Assembly (NCBI RefSeq): GCF_000813745.1
Contig: NZ_JWLC01000017.1
Span: 1 to 64,000 of the forward strand
Source: Leisingera sp. ANG-M1
GTDB lineage: Bacteria > Pseudomonadota > Alphaproteobacteria > Rhodobacterales > Rhodobacteraceae
DNA length: 64,000 bases
Direction of reading: 5' to 3'
The translations under genes were made by a program, and so were the position numbers. The notes below the pieces were generated by a model. The model saw nothing but the letters and a program-made list of their open reading frames with translations, was not told the origin of the DNA and made no database searches. This document shows, piece after piece, positions 24,661 through 34,906 of this stretch; the stretch's first letter is position 1; every line of letters starts with the position of its first letter.

Positions 24661-25113
24661 ATGACCGAGTCCCGTTTCCGCCTTCACCACTCCCTAGGCT
24701 ATCAGATCACCATGCTGGCCCGGGTGATCGAACGCCGCTTCGAGCAGCGCATCGCCGAATACGGCCTCACCCGCCCGATGTGGTGCGTGCTGCTGGCGGC
24801 GGGCCTGGAAGGGCTTCACACACCGTCGGAAATCGCCGCCTTTATCGGCATCGACCGCACCGCCACCTCCCGCACCCTTCGGCAGATGGAGGAGCGCGGC
24901 TTCATCCTGCGCAGCGGCGGCGAAAGAGACGGCCGCTCGATCCGGGTGGAGCTGACCGCCAAGGGCCGGGCCGATTTGGAGGCGGTGCTGCCGATTGCGC
25001 AGGAAAACGCCGCCCATTTTGAAGCCAAGCTCACCGGAGCCGAACTGAAGCAGCTGCGCCAGTCCGCCGACAAGCTGCTGCAGGACGAGCCGCGCACCGT
25101 CCCGAAACTTTAA
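24661..25113 (+). CDS. MarR-family regulator of the dehalogenase gene
   Basis: 150 residues from ATG 24661; the TTG at 24643 is inside the palindrome and rejected. The MarR winged helix is seen (PSEIAAFIGIDRTATSRTL, then MEERGFILRSGGERDGRS as wing). MarR proteins release DNA on binding phenolic compounds, which fits control of a reductive dehalogenase for halogenated phenols. The dehalogenase starts 17 nt after the stop, so both are on one transcript. Confidence 0.88.
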   Translation: MTESRFRLHHSLGYQITMLARVIERRFEQRIAEYGLTRPMWCVLLAAGLEGLHTPSEIAAFIGIDRTATSRTLRQMEERGFILRSGGERDGRSIRVELTAKGRADLEAVLPIAQENAAHFEAKLTGAELKQLRQSADKLLQDEPRTVPKL

Positions 25114-25130
25114 TCTGCAAAGGCCAGACC

Positions 25131-28100
25131 ATGGGTAAACTGTTTTCCTACCGCAACCGGCCGGTGCACCTGGGCCCGTACCCGCTGGAAACCCTCGCAC
25201 GCCAGGCAGAACCCGCAGGTCTGGATGAAATCCCGCTGCTGCAGCAGATCCCCTTCCGCCGCCCCGGGGCGCCCTTGTCCATCGTCAACGCGATGCGCGA
25301 TTACCAGGCGATGCTGGATGCGACCCGCGAGGGGCTGGTGAAGAAAGAACGCGCCGCCATTCCTGCAGATCCGCAGGAGCGCGCCGACCACCTCAAGGCC
25401 TTCGGCTATTACTGCGACGCCTCGCTGGCCGGCACTTGCGCGGTGCCGCATTCCGCCTGGCTGGACGCGCCGCTGGTCAACCCGGATGTGGATGCGCTGG
25501 CCGAAACCCTGCGCTCCAAGCAGACCCAGACCTTTGCCTCTGGTATCGACGTGGTGCTGGCTTCCCTGCGCGAAGCGATGAAGGCGCCGCCGGCCAGCTG
25601 CCGCCACCACCCGCACGCCCTGGTCTTCGTCTATGAGTTTCCCCGCGACCCCGAGGCCGGGGAGGAAGGCACCGATTGGCTCGCCGATGCGCAGGATCAG
25701 CGCGCCTGCCTGCGCGCCGCGGAAACCGTGGTGACACTTGCCAACTACATCCGCCTGCTGGGCTGGGAGGCCCGGGCCCACACCGGCGCCGCTACCGACG
25801 TGCATCTGGGCAAGCTGGCGGTGCAGGCAGGCCTTGCAACCTATGAGAACGGCACGCTTACCAACCCGTTCCTTGGCAGCCGCTTTGGCATCGCCGCGAT
25901 CACCACCACGCTGGAGCTGGCGCCGGACCTGCCGCTGGTTCCAGGTCAGGCGCCGGGCCTGAAATACCGCCTTGGCCTTGGCACCCATGCCAAAAGCGCC
26001 GCAAACCGCGATCCCTATGCCAAACGCCGCTTCATGGACGGCCCGCATCCGTATGAAACCCTGAAACGCGTCTCCGACCCAACCACTTACATCGATGAGC
26101 CCAACGTCGCCCGGGTGCCCAAGCGTGCCGACATGTTCGCCCGTGCCCTGTTTGGCGACATGGGCAAAGGCCCGCAGGAAGCCGCCAAAAACGGCAACTA
26201 CGTCCGCAAGTCATCGGCCTCCTTTGCTTTCCGCCCCTCGCTTGCGGCCTTTGTCCTGCTGCAGGACGGCGAGGCCGCCCCGCAGATCGACCCCAGCGCC
26301 GCGGATGCCGCCCGTAACGCCGTCAATATCAAGGCCGCCGCCTATTTCCTCGGTTGCGATGCGGTGGGCATCTCGCGCTGCCCGGACTGGGCCTATTACT
26401 CGCACGACGCGGCGGGCGCGCCGCTGGCCCCGTACCACGAAAACGCGATCAGCATGATCATCGACCAGGGCCACGAAACCATGGAGGGCGCCTCCGGCGA
26501 TGACTGGATCGCCTGCGCCCAGTCGATGCGCGCCTACCTGCGGTTCTCGCTGCTGGGCGGGGTGATCGCGCAGCAGATCCGCAACCTCGGCTACACCGCC
26601 CGGGTGCATTCGGTGATGGACGGCGAGGTGCTGCAGCCGCCGCTGCTGCTGCTCTCGGGCCTCGGCGAGGTCTCCCGCATCGGCGAGGTGATCCTGAACC
26701 CCTTCCTCGGCCCCCGGCTGAAGTCCGGCGCCGTCACCACCAACCTGCCGATGACCTGCGATCTGCCTGTGGACTTTGGCCTGCAGCGCTTCTGCGAAGC
26801 CTGCAACAAATGCGCCCGCGAATGCCCTTCGGGTGCCATAACCGCTGGGCCGAAACTGATGTTCAACGGCTACGAGATCTGGAAGTCCGACAGCCAGAAA
26901 TGCACCACCTACCGGGTCGGCACCCCCGGCGGCGCCATGTGCGGCCGCTGCATGAAGACCTGCCCCTGGAACCTTGAGGGCCTGTTTGCCGAGGCGCCGT
27001 TCCGCTGGGCCGCGATGAACCTGCCGGGCAGCGCCAAGGCGCTGGCAAAACTCGATGACGCGCTGGGCAACGGTGAGGTCAACAAGGCCAAGAAATGGTG
27101 GTGGGATCTCGAAATGGTGGACGAGGGCCCCTATGACCCTTCTCCGCACCCTGTAAATGACCGCAAGCTGTCCAAGGACCTGGACTTGAAGTTCGAGGAC
27201 CAGACCCTGGCGGTCTACCCGGCTCCGCTGGCGCCGCCGCCCTACGCCTGGCCCGCCCCGATGGACCGGGAGGCTGGGATTGCAGCCTACCAGAACATGA
27301 TCACGGCCCAGGAGCACAAGCGCCGCCGCACTGCAGGCCTGCCCCCCGAACACATCTATACCGCCGATCAGGGCGACGCACCGGTGATGCGGATACGCCT
27401 GTCGAAAGTCGAGCACATGACGGACAGCGTCACCAAATACGAGTTCTCTTTGCCGGACGGCTCCCCGCTGCCCCCGGCCGCCGCGGGCGCCCATATCGAT
27501 GTGGTTGTGGCACCTGAGTTCTTCCGCCAGTACTCGCTCTCTGGCGACCCCGCCGACCGTTCGAAATACCAGATCGCGGTGCTGCGGGAAGAGGAGGGGC
27601 GGGGCGGCTCCAAGCTCATGCACCGGATTTTCGAAGAAGGCCGGATGGTGTTCATCTCCAAGCCCATCAATCACTTCCCGCTGCAGGAGGATGCCGCCAA
27701 AACCTACCTCATGGGCGGCGGCATCGGGGTGACGCCGATGATCGCCATGGCGCACCGGCTGCATGCCTTGGGCAAGGACTTCGAATTCCGCTACTCTTGT
27801 TCGAAAAAGTCAAATGCGGGGTTTCTCGAAGACCTGAAGACCGTTCCGTGGACTGAGAAAGTGCATCTTCATTTCTCCGATCAGGGCTCCCGCGCCGACC
27901 TGAAACAGGTGTTGAAATACGCGCCTGGCAGCCATGTCTACACCTGCGGGCCGGACGCCTACATGCAGGCGGTGCTTGATACCGCCCGCGAAAACGGCTT
28001 CCCGGAAGAGACTCGGCATATGGAGTATTTCTCGGTTCCCGAGCAGCCGGAATACGAGAACCACGCTTTCACCCTGAAGCTGGCAAAGTCGGGCCGCGAG

Positions 28101-28328
28101 ATCATCGTGCCCGCTGAAAAGACCGCAGCAGACGTTTTGCTGGAGCAGGGATTTCATGTGGACGTGAAATGCTCTGACGGCATCTGCGGCGTCTGCAAAT
28201 GCGGGCTGATTTCGGGTGAGGCCGAACACCGCGATTTCGTGCTCTCCAACAAGCAGCGCGAAGAAGAAATCATCCTGTGCCAGTCCCGCGCCTTGCAGCC
28301 GGACGGGGTGCTGGAGATCGATCTGTAA
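25131..28328 (+). CDS. self-sufficient cobalamin-dependent reductive dehalogenase
   Basis: 1065 residues with no Tat signal, so cytoplasmic. Residues 1-540 hold the reductive-dehalogenase fold, with two related halves (200-265, TNPFLGSRFGIAAITT; 475-540, LNPFLGPRLKSGAVTT). Two 4Fe-4S clusters follow: C555-x2-C558-x2-C561-x3-C565 and C591...C604-x2-C607-x3-C611. A phthalate-dioxygenase-reductase part (about 750-950; FFRQYSLSGDP, MGGGIGVTPM, CGPDAYM) and a plant-type 2Fe-2S domain (C1014, C1019, C1022, C1050) complete it. This is the layout of catabolic enzymes such as RdhA of Nitratireductor and BhbA of Comamonas: NAD(P)H electrons pass by flavin and Fe-S to cob(II)alamin, which removes halogen from phenols or benzoates. 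The B12 importer genes lie just upstream. The substrate is unknown. Confidence 0.93.
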   Translation: MGKLFSYRNRPVHLGPYPLETLARQAEPAGLDEIPLLQQIPFRRPGAPLSIVNAMRDYQAMLDATREGLVKKERAAIPADPQERADHLKAFGYYCDASLAGTCAVPHSAWLDAPLVNPDVDALAETLRSKQTQTFASGIDVVLASLREAMKAPPASCRHHPHALVFVYEFPRDPEAGEEGTDWLADAQDQRACLRAAETVVTLANYIRLLGWEARAHTGAATDVHLGKLAVQAGLATYENGTLTNPFLGSRFGIAAITTTLELAPDLPLVPGQAPGLKYRLGLGTHAKSAANRDPYAKRRFMDGPHPYETLKRVSDPTTYIDEPNVARVPKRADMFARALFGDMGKGPQEAAKNGNYVRKSSASFAFRPSLAAFVLLQDGEAAPQIDPSAADAARNAVNIKAAAYFLGCDAVGISRCPDWAYYSHDAAGAPLAPYHENAISMIIDQGHETMEGASGDDWIACAQSMRAYLRFSLLGGVIAQQIRNLGYTARVHSVMDGEVLQPPLLLLSGLGEVSRIGEVILNPFLGPRLKSGAVTTNLPMTCDLPVDFGLQRFCEACNKCARECPSGAITAGPKLMFNGYEIWKSDSQKCTTYRVGTPGGAMCGRCMKTCPWNLEGLFAEAPFRWAAMNLPGSAKALAKLDDALGNGEVNKAKKWWWDLEMVDEGPYDPSPHPVNDRKLSKDLDLKFEDQTLAVYPAPLAPPPYAWPAPMDREAGIAAYQNMITAQEHKRRRTAGLPPEHIYTADQGDAPVMRIRLSKVEHMTDSVTKYEFSLPDGSPLPPAAAGAHIDVVVAPEFFRQYSLSGDPADRSKYQIAVLREEEGRGGSKLMHRIFEEGRMVFISKPINHFPLQEDAAKTYLMGGGIGVTPMIAMAHRLHALGKDFEFRYSCSKKSNAGFLEDLKTVPWTEKVHLHFSDQGSRADLKQVLKYAPGSHVYTCGPDAYMQAVLDTARENGFPEETRHMEYFSVPEQPEYENHAFTLKLAKSGREIIVPAEKTAADVLLEQGFHVDVKCSDGICGVCKCGLISGEAEHRDFVLSNKQREEEIILCQSRALQPDGVLEIDL

Positions 28329-28355
28329 TCCCGCAGGACCGGAGAGAGGGGCCTA

Positions 28356-28378
28356 GCGCCGGGGGGAAACCCCGGCGC
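28356..28378. terminator. hairpin between converging genes
   Basis: A 9-bp stem, GCGCCGGGG (28356-28364) with CCCCGGCGC (28370-28378), loop GGAAA. It lies between the dehalogenase stop and the convergent AA_synth gene and could end both transcripts. Confidence 0.7.
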
Positions 28379-28394
28379 CGGGCGGTGCCAAGCT

Positions 28395-28991
28395 TTAGGC
28401 CGGGCGTTCGGACTGATCGTGGCCCAGGTCTTTCATGTCCTGGAAGCGATCGCCGATCCGGTGATGCGGCCGCCCGCCGGTGGCAACGCCGATGGCGATC
28501 AGCACCTCGTCCGGACCCGGCGCGTCGGGGATGTTGAACTCCACCGTTAGGAAATGCGACCGGGCGCCGCCCTCGGTGATGTGCTTCAGCGGCATGGTGA
28601 TCGAGTTGCCCGGGCCGCCGCGCTTGTTCGAGAACGGAATGAACTCGCTGCTTTGCACAGAATCGCGCAGGAAGTTGCCGAAGCGCAGGGTGTGGATCAG
28701 GGCCGAGGCGTGCTCAACCTCGCCGTTGACGCCGACGATGCCGGATTTGCCGAAAGCCTGCACCTTGTCCCCGCCGCCCACCAGCGGCATCAGCCGGTTC
28801 ACCATCTCCTCGCCCAGCACCGGGGCAAAGGCGTGGATTTCCGGGGTCAGGTCCTCGACAAAGCGCCCCGACCAGGGGTTCTTCAGCACCGCCGCCACCG
28901 CGGCCATGCGCAGGGGCGGGTTGGCAGGCTTGTGGCCCTCGATCAGGATGTCTTCGATCCAGGCAACGTATTTGCGGACTTCTGGGGTCAT
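28395..28991 (-). CDS. AA_synth (DUF1185) family protein
   Basis: 198 residues matching the amino acid synthesis family: MAAVAAVLKNPWSGRFVEDL, LPxVGGG-like LMPLVGGGDKVQAFGKSGIVG, LRFGNFLRD and a conserved SNKRGGPG. Biochemical function is not established to my knowledge. It overlaps the hydrolase gene by 4 nt and is the last gene of the long minus-strand catabolic block, so it probably acts on a product of that pathway. Confidence 0.85.
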   Translation of the reverse strand: MTPEVRKYVAWIEDILIEGHKPANPPLRMAAVAAVLKNPWSGRFVEDLTPEIHAFAPVLGEEMVNRLMPLVGGGDKVQAFGKSGIVGVNGEVEHASALIHTLRFGNFLRDSVQSSEFIPFSNKRGGPGNSITMPLKHITEGGARSHFLTVEFNIPDAPGPDEVLIAIGVATGGRPHHRIGDRFQDMKDLGHDQSERPA

Positions 28992-29789
28992 GTCTTGGTC
29001 TTTTCTGTTAGGCCGCCGTGGGCAGCAAGGAAGGGGTCTATGAGTGCTGCGACCTGATCCGGCGCCTCCAGCAGCACCGAGTGCTTCAGCCGCGGCAGGA
29101 TGTGCAGGCGGGCATCGGGGATCTGTGCGGCCATGAACTCCGACATCCGCGGTGAGGAGCCGATGTCGTTTTCGCCGGTCATCACCAGTGCAGGCGCGGT
29201 GACCTTGTGCAGCTTGGCGCCAAGATCATTGCCCGCCAGCACCCGGTAGGCGGCAACGTAGCAATCGGGGTCGTTTTTCAGCGACTTCTGCCGCCGCGCT
29301 TCCAGCACCTCGGGGTGCTGTGCCACAAACTCCGGTGTGAACCAGCGGTCCACAGCATTGGCCAAATGGGTCAGGGCGCCGTCGCGGGCCAGGGTCTCGG
29401 TGCGCTCGTTAACGCGGGCCTGTTCTTCGGGCGTCCGGCCGCCGACAGAAGAGACCAGCGTGACGCAGCGCAGCCGCTCTGGGTGGCTCAGCGCAATCTG
29501 TTGAGCGATAAGCCCGCCCAGCGAGAAGCCTATGACCGAGGCAGTCTCCACGCCCAGATGATCCAGCAGCGCGACGGCGTCTTCAGCCAAGCCCTGAAGC
29601 GTGTAGGACCCCGGCGTGCGCCGGGATTGCCCATGCCCGCGCAGGTCAAAGCGGATGTAGCGGCGGTCCGGCGACAAGTGCGACAGCACCCCGTCCCAGC
29701 TCTCCAGATCCGAGCCGACACCATGGATCAGCAGCACCGGATCGCCCGTACCTTCGTCGCGGAAGTTCAGCGCCACATCGGCGGAGCGT

Positions 29790-29797
<8 letters not shown>
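28988..29797 (-). CDS. alpha/beta hydrolase
   Basis: 269 residues of the 3-oxoadipate enol-lactonase/RutD type: oxyanion HGVG near residue 25, nucleophile elbow GFSLGG (Ser near 93), a late Asp in GENDIGS and His in LKHSVLLE. It would hydrolyse an ester, lactone or carbamate-like intermediate made by the monooxygenase upstream. The start overlaps the ATPase stop by 8 nt. Confidence 0.9.
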
Positions 29798-30863
<1,066 letters not shown>

Positions 30864-30880
30864 TTGCGTATCCTCAGGGT

Positions 30881-31684
30881 CTACAGGCCGGGCTCGCGGC
30901 CCGAGCGGCGGCGGGCGATGCCGTCCGCCAGCAGCGCAAGCAGGGAAAACAGGAACAGCACGGTGGCAATGGCGGCAATGGTGGGGTCTGTGTCGCCCTT
31001 GATGTTGGACCACATCTGCACTGTCACCGGGCGCACCCGCGGCGTGGACAGGAACAGCGACACCACCAGCTCGTCAAAGGAGATCACCATGGCAAACAGC
31101 ATCCCCGACATCACCGAAGGCGAGATCAGCGGCAGCGTCACTCTGCGGAAGGCGATCCAGGGCGGGGCGCCGCAGTTGGCGGCGGCATCCTCCAGCCGCT
31201 TGTCGAAGACCGCCAGGTTGGCGCTGACCGTCGACAGCACGTAGGGCAGGGTCAGGATCACATGGGCCAGGATCAGCCCCCAGAGCGAGCCATACAGCCC
31301 CCAGATCCGGAACACGCCAAAGATCGCGGCGGCGGTGATGATCACCGGCACCACCAGCGGCGCCATCAGCACAGCACGAACCGCCAGCGCCCATTTGCTC
31401 TCCATCCGGCTTAAGGCCAGGGCGGCGGCGGTGCCCAGCACGGTGGCGGCAATTGCGGCCGGCACCATGATCTTGAGAGAGGTCACCAGTGTCCGGGTCC
31501 AGGTCGGGTTGCTGAACATCTTTTCGTACCACTGAAGCGACAGGCCGGGCGGCGGGAAGGTCAGATAGAGCGCTGAGCTGAAGGAGATCACAAAGATGAT
31601 CACCAGGGGCGCCAGCATATAGACCACCAGCATCACGTTGATGATGCCACGCAGGCCGCCCCAGAACTTTGCAGAATAGAACAT
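30881..31684 (-). CDS. ABC permease, PotC type
   Basis: 267 residues, six membrane helices, and the inner-membrane permease motif for ATPase contact near DAAANCGAPPWIAFRRVTLPLI (an EAA-like loop). It overlaps the neighbouring permease by 1 nt (start/stop). It is part of the polyamine-type importer of the catabolic block. Confidence 0.92.
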   Translation of the reverse strand: MFYSAKFWGGLRGIINVMLVVYMLAPLVIIFVISFSSALYLTFPPPGLSLQWYEKMFSNPTWTRTLVTSLKIMVPAAIAATVLGTAAALALSRMESKWALAVRAVLMAPLVVPVIITAAAIFGVFRIWGLYGSLWGLILAHVILTLPYVLSTVSANLAVFDKRLEDAAANCGAPPWIAFRRVTLPLISPSVMSGMLFAMVISFDELVVSLFLSTPRVRPVTVQMWSNIKGDTDPTIAAIATVLFLFSLLALLADGIARRRSGREPGL

Positions 31685-32508
31685 CAGATCCGCCCCCGGC
31701 GCAGTTTCGACACGCCCTTGATGATCGCAAACAGCAGCCCGGTGCCGATCAGCAGCACAATCGCGAGCGCCGAGGCCAAGGGCCAGTCGCCAAACTCGTC
31801 GATGCGTTCAAAGATCAGCTGCGCGATCATGGTGTCGCCGCGGCCGCCCAAGAGGGCAGGGGTGATGAAGTACCCAAGCGCGATGATGAAGACGAGCATC
31901 GCCCCGGTACCGAGCCCTGGCAGGCAGAGAGGTAGGTAGACCCGGAAGAATGCTCTGATCGGTGTTGCACCCAGGTTGGTGGCAGCCCGGAAGAAGGAGC
32001 CGTCAATCCGCGCCATCACCGAGTAGAGCGGGAACACCATGAAGGGCAGCAGCACCTGCACCATGCCCAACAGCACGCCAAAGCGGTTGTAAACGATGTC
32101 CAAAGGCTCGGCGATCATGCCGATGCCAACCAGGATGTCATTGATGATGCCGCCGCGCTGAAGGATCACCAGCCAGGCAAAGCTGCGCACCAGGATCGAG
32201 GTCCAGAACGGGATCAGCACCACAAAGATCAGCAGCTTGCGGATCCAGGGCCGGGCATGGACCATCGAATAAGCCACCGGGAAGCCGATCAGCGCGCAAA
32301 GGATCGTGGTCGCCCCGGCAATCGCAATCGTGTTCCAAAGCACACCCAGATAGATGCTCTTGGAGAAAATGGTGATGTAGTTCTGCAGCCCCCAGACAGG
32401 TTCGGAGACGCTGCGCTGCAACAGCCAGCTGACCGGGTAAAGGAAACAGACCCCGATCAGCAGAACTGCCGGTATCAAGAGCCAGAGAGTACGGTTTCCC
32501 GCCGTCAT
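31684..32508 (-). CDS. ABC permease, PotB type
   Basis: 274 residues, six membrane helices, EAA-like loop RAATNLGATPIRAFFRVYLPL. It forms the channel with the PotC-type subunit. A 210-nt gap with strong hairpins separates it from the binding-protein gene upstream, which fits higher expression of the binding protein. Confidence 0.92.
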   Translation of the reverse strand: MTAGNRTLWLLIPAVLLIGVCFLYPVSWLLQRSVSEPVWGLQNYITIFSKSIYLGVLWNTIAIAGATTILCALIGFPVAYSMVHARPWIRKLLIFVVLIPFWTSILVRSFAWLVILQRGGIINDILVGIGMIAEPLDIVYNRFGVLLGMVQVLLPFMVFPLYSVMARIDGSFFRAATNLGATPIRAFFRVYLPLCLPGLGTGAMLVFIIALGYFITPALLGGRGDTMIAQLIFERIDEFGDWPLASALAIVLLIGTGLLFAIIKGVSKLRRGRI

Positions 32509-32556
32509 TGCACAGCGCCTCCAGTTGTTTAGAGGGTTTAATTATATGGCTGAATC

Positions 32557-32656
32557 GCCCGGCGGCACGCCGGGCAGCGCCTGACCTTCCCGTTTTGCCG
32601 GAGGCAAACCATTGGTTTGACGGGAAGGCGCTACACGCCTCCCCAAGGTCAGGCGC
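32557..32656. repeat. REP-like compound hairpin element
   Basis: First hairpin: GCCCGGCG (32557-32564), loop GCA, CGCCGGGC (32568-32575). Second, larger structure: GCGCCTGACCTT (32577-32588) pairs with AAGGTCAGGCGC (32645-32656), with inner arms CCTTCCCG (32585-32592) and CGGGAAGG (32621-32628) that compete. It sits between the binding-protein gene and its permeases. It probably stabilises upstream mRNA and attenuates the rest; it may also be a dispersed intergenic repeat. Confidence 0.75.
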
Positions 32657-32718
32657 TGACATTGGTTGCCCAATTTCAGAGCGCCTGTTTCAGGGCTAAA
32701 CCAAAACGTGCAAGTCGA

Positions 32719-33795
32719 TCAGCTCAGCTTCCACTCATTCCAGCGCTCGGTCAGCGGGCCGAGGTTGTCCCGCCAGTAGGCCGCGTCTATCAAGAAGCCC
32801 TTTTCCGCGTTCTCCGGTGTGGTGGCGAGCCAGGGCACAACATCGGCCTCGACCTTGTCAAAGGCGGCCGGGTTCACCGGTGCATAGGCCAGCGTGTTGG
32901 CCATCAGCGCCTGGTTGTCCGCATCCACCGTGGCATTCATGAAGTGCTGCGCCACTTCGGCATTCGGTGCGCCCTTGGGGATCACCAGATAGTCGATCGA
33001 GCGGATGTTCTGGTTCCAGGTAAGGTCAACCGGCGCGCCCTTCTTGTTCACATCAAAGGTCCGGCCATTGAGCAGCACGCCGACGCCAACCTCGCCATCC
33101 ACAAACAGCTGCTGCGCGGCAGAGTTCGATTTGTACCAGATCACGTGATCCTTGATGGTATCCAGCTTGCGGTAGGCGCGCTCGATGTCCAGCGGATACA
33201 GGTCCTCGGGCGCAACACCGTCCGCCATCAGGGCGATTTCCATCATCGGATAAGCGCGGTCGCGCAGGGCGCGCTTGCCCGGGAACTTCTCGACGTCGAA
33301 CACATCGGCCCAGCTCTGCGGGGTGTTTTTGCCCACCACGTCAGTGTTGAAGGCGATGTTGTAGGACCAGACGATGCAGCCGATGCCTTTCTGATGCACA
33401 TAGGCTTGATCCAGCGCGCTGGCATCGACGATACCAAAGTCGAGATCCTCGAACAGTTCCTCATTAGCGAACAGGAAGGTGTCGGTCACATCGACCACAT
33501 CCCAGATCGGCTGGCCGCCTTCGACCATGGTGCGCAGTTTCGAGCCGCTCATCGGGCCGTCCTGGATTACCACGGCGCCGCTCTTCTCCATGAACGGGTT
33601 GCAATAGGCGGCCTCCTGCGCCGCCTGATAGCTGCCGCCCCAACTGGCAAAGACCATCTCGCGGCCCGAAAGGTCCGCCGCGGCCATGGCCCGGCCGGTG
33701 CCGGCGGCCAATGCGGCAGCGGAAACGCCCGCGGCCAGGGATGTTGTCAGGAATGTGCGGCGGCTGAAGCCCGCCCCGGTTTTGCGTTCAGTCAT
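32719..33795 (-). CDS. ABC substrate-binding protein, PotD-like, Tat-exported
   Basis: 358 residues. A twin-arginine signal (SRRTFLTTS, then AAALAAGTGRAMA) directs folded export. The rest is a class D binding protein of the spermidine/putrescine group (MVFASWGGSYQ, WDVVDV, GVGVLLNGR). GGGAGG lies close before ATG 33795. It is the first gene of the importer. In this family substrates range from polyamines to small amines and amino-acid-like compounds, and the neighbouring oxidative enzymes suggest a nitrogenous carbon source. Confidence 0.9.
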   Translation of the reverse strand: MTERKTGAGFSRRTFLTTSLAAGVSAAALAAGTGRAMAAADLSGREMVFASWGGSYQAAQEAAYCNPFMEKSGAVVIQDGPMSGSKLRTMVEGGQPIWDVVDVTDTFLFANEELFEDLDFGIVDASALDQAYVHQKGIGCIVWSYNIAFNTDVVGKNTPQSWADVFDVEKFPGKRALRDRAYPMMEIALMADGVAPEDLYPLDIERAYRKLDTIKDHVIWYKSNSAAQQLFVDGEVGVGVLLNGRTFDVNKKGAPVDLTWNQNIRSIDYLVIPKGAPNAEVAQHFMNATVDADNQALMANTLAYAPVNPAAFDKVEADVVPWLATTPENAEKGFLIDAAYWRDNLGPLTERWNEWKLS

Positions 33796-33846
33796 TTTTT
33801 CCTCCCTAAGGTAGACTGTAGTGTGCGTGACGCGCCGGAACCGTCT

Positions 33847-34896
33847 TTATGCGGCTTTCTGGGCGCGGAAATGCGGGATGACGCGGTCGGCGAACAACTC
33901 GACCGTGCGCTGGGCAACCTCATGCGGCAGCCCAAAGGTGGGACCGATCATGATGTGGTCGATGCCGATGGCCTGATAGCGCTCCAGCTTGGCGATGATC
34001 TCGTCCGGTGTGCCGAACAGCAGGTTTTCCTTGAGGTTTTCCGGCTGGTACTCGCCGCGCGCGGCGACGGTGTCGAAATCCACCGGCTCCGGGAAGCCGT
34101 TTTGCACGGTGCCTGCGTTCTTGAACAGGTTCTCGAAGTTGCGGCCGAAGTTCACCACCGAAGAGACGGCTGTATCCAGCACCGACGGATCGTCATAAAC
34201 ACAGCACACCCGCATGGTGGCGTGGGTGAGGCCCGCCGGGTTGCCGGCCGCTTCTTTGGCCGCGCGGAACTTGGTCTCCAAATCCTCAACCTCGGCAAAA
34301 TCCTTGCGCAGGGCAGTGGACATCACGTTGCAGTTGTTCTTCAGCGCAAATTCAAAGGTGTTCTGGTCGCGCGCCGCCACCCACATGCTGGGCGCCTTGC
34401 CCAGCGGTTTCGGCACACAGGCGACCGAGGGGAAGTTCCAGATCTCGCCCTCATGGGCATAATCGCCCTCCCACAGCCGCTGCACCGCCGGGATGATCTC
34501 GCGCAGATACCGCCCGCCTTCGCCCTGCGGCATGCCGCCGGCCATGCGATCGAACTCATACTGATAGGCGCCGCGCCCCAGCCCCAGCTCCAGCCGTCCG
34601 CCGGTGAGGATATCGCACAGCGCCGCCTCGCCTGCCAGCCGGATCGGGTTCCAGTAGGGCGCCGCCACAACCCCGGTGCCCAGCCGCACGTTCTTGGTGT
34701 GGTTGCCCCAATGGGACAAGAGCTGGAACGGGTTGGGCGAGATGGTCAGCTCAATCGTGTGATGCTCGGCGGTCCAGACGATATCGAACCCGCCCTGGTC
34801 GGCGATCTTCACCAGATCCAGCGCTTCCGCGGCGACCTGATCCATGCCCTTGGAGGTGTCGAACCGCGCCATGTTGACGACAATGGAGAACTTCAT
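33847..34896 (-). CDS. LLM-class (luciferase-like) flavin-dependent monooxygenase
   Basis: 349 residues, TIM-barrel of the bacterial luciferase family: FDIVWTAEHH near the N-terminus, LGTGVVAAPYWNPIRLA, LELGLGRGAYQYEF, and the late substrate-binding loop FGTPDEIIAKLERY. It uses reduced flavin, supplied by the flavin reductase encoded nearby, to oxidise and open or cleave its substrate. It sits 10 nt from the aldehyde dehydrogenase gene. The substrate is not predictable from sequence. Confidence 0.92.
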   Translation of the reverse strand: MKFSIVVNMARFDTSKGMDQVAAEALDLVKIADQGGFDIVWTAEHHTIELTISPNPFQLLSHWGNHTKNVRLGTGVVAAPYWNPIRLAGEAALCDILTGGRLELGLGRGAYQYEFDRMAGGMPQGEGGRYLREIIPAVQRLWEGDYAHEGEIWNFPSVACVPKPLGKAPSMWVAARDQNTFEFALKNNCNVMSTALRKDFAEVEDLETKFRAAKEAAGNPAGLTHATMRVCCVYDDPSVLDTAVSSVVNFGRNFENLFKNAGTVQNGFPEPVDFDTVAARGEYQPENLKENLLFGTPDEIIAKLERYQAIGIDHIMIGPTFGLPHEVAQRTVELFADRVIPHFRAQKAA

Positions 34897-34906
34897 GGGA
34901 ACAATC

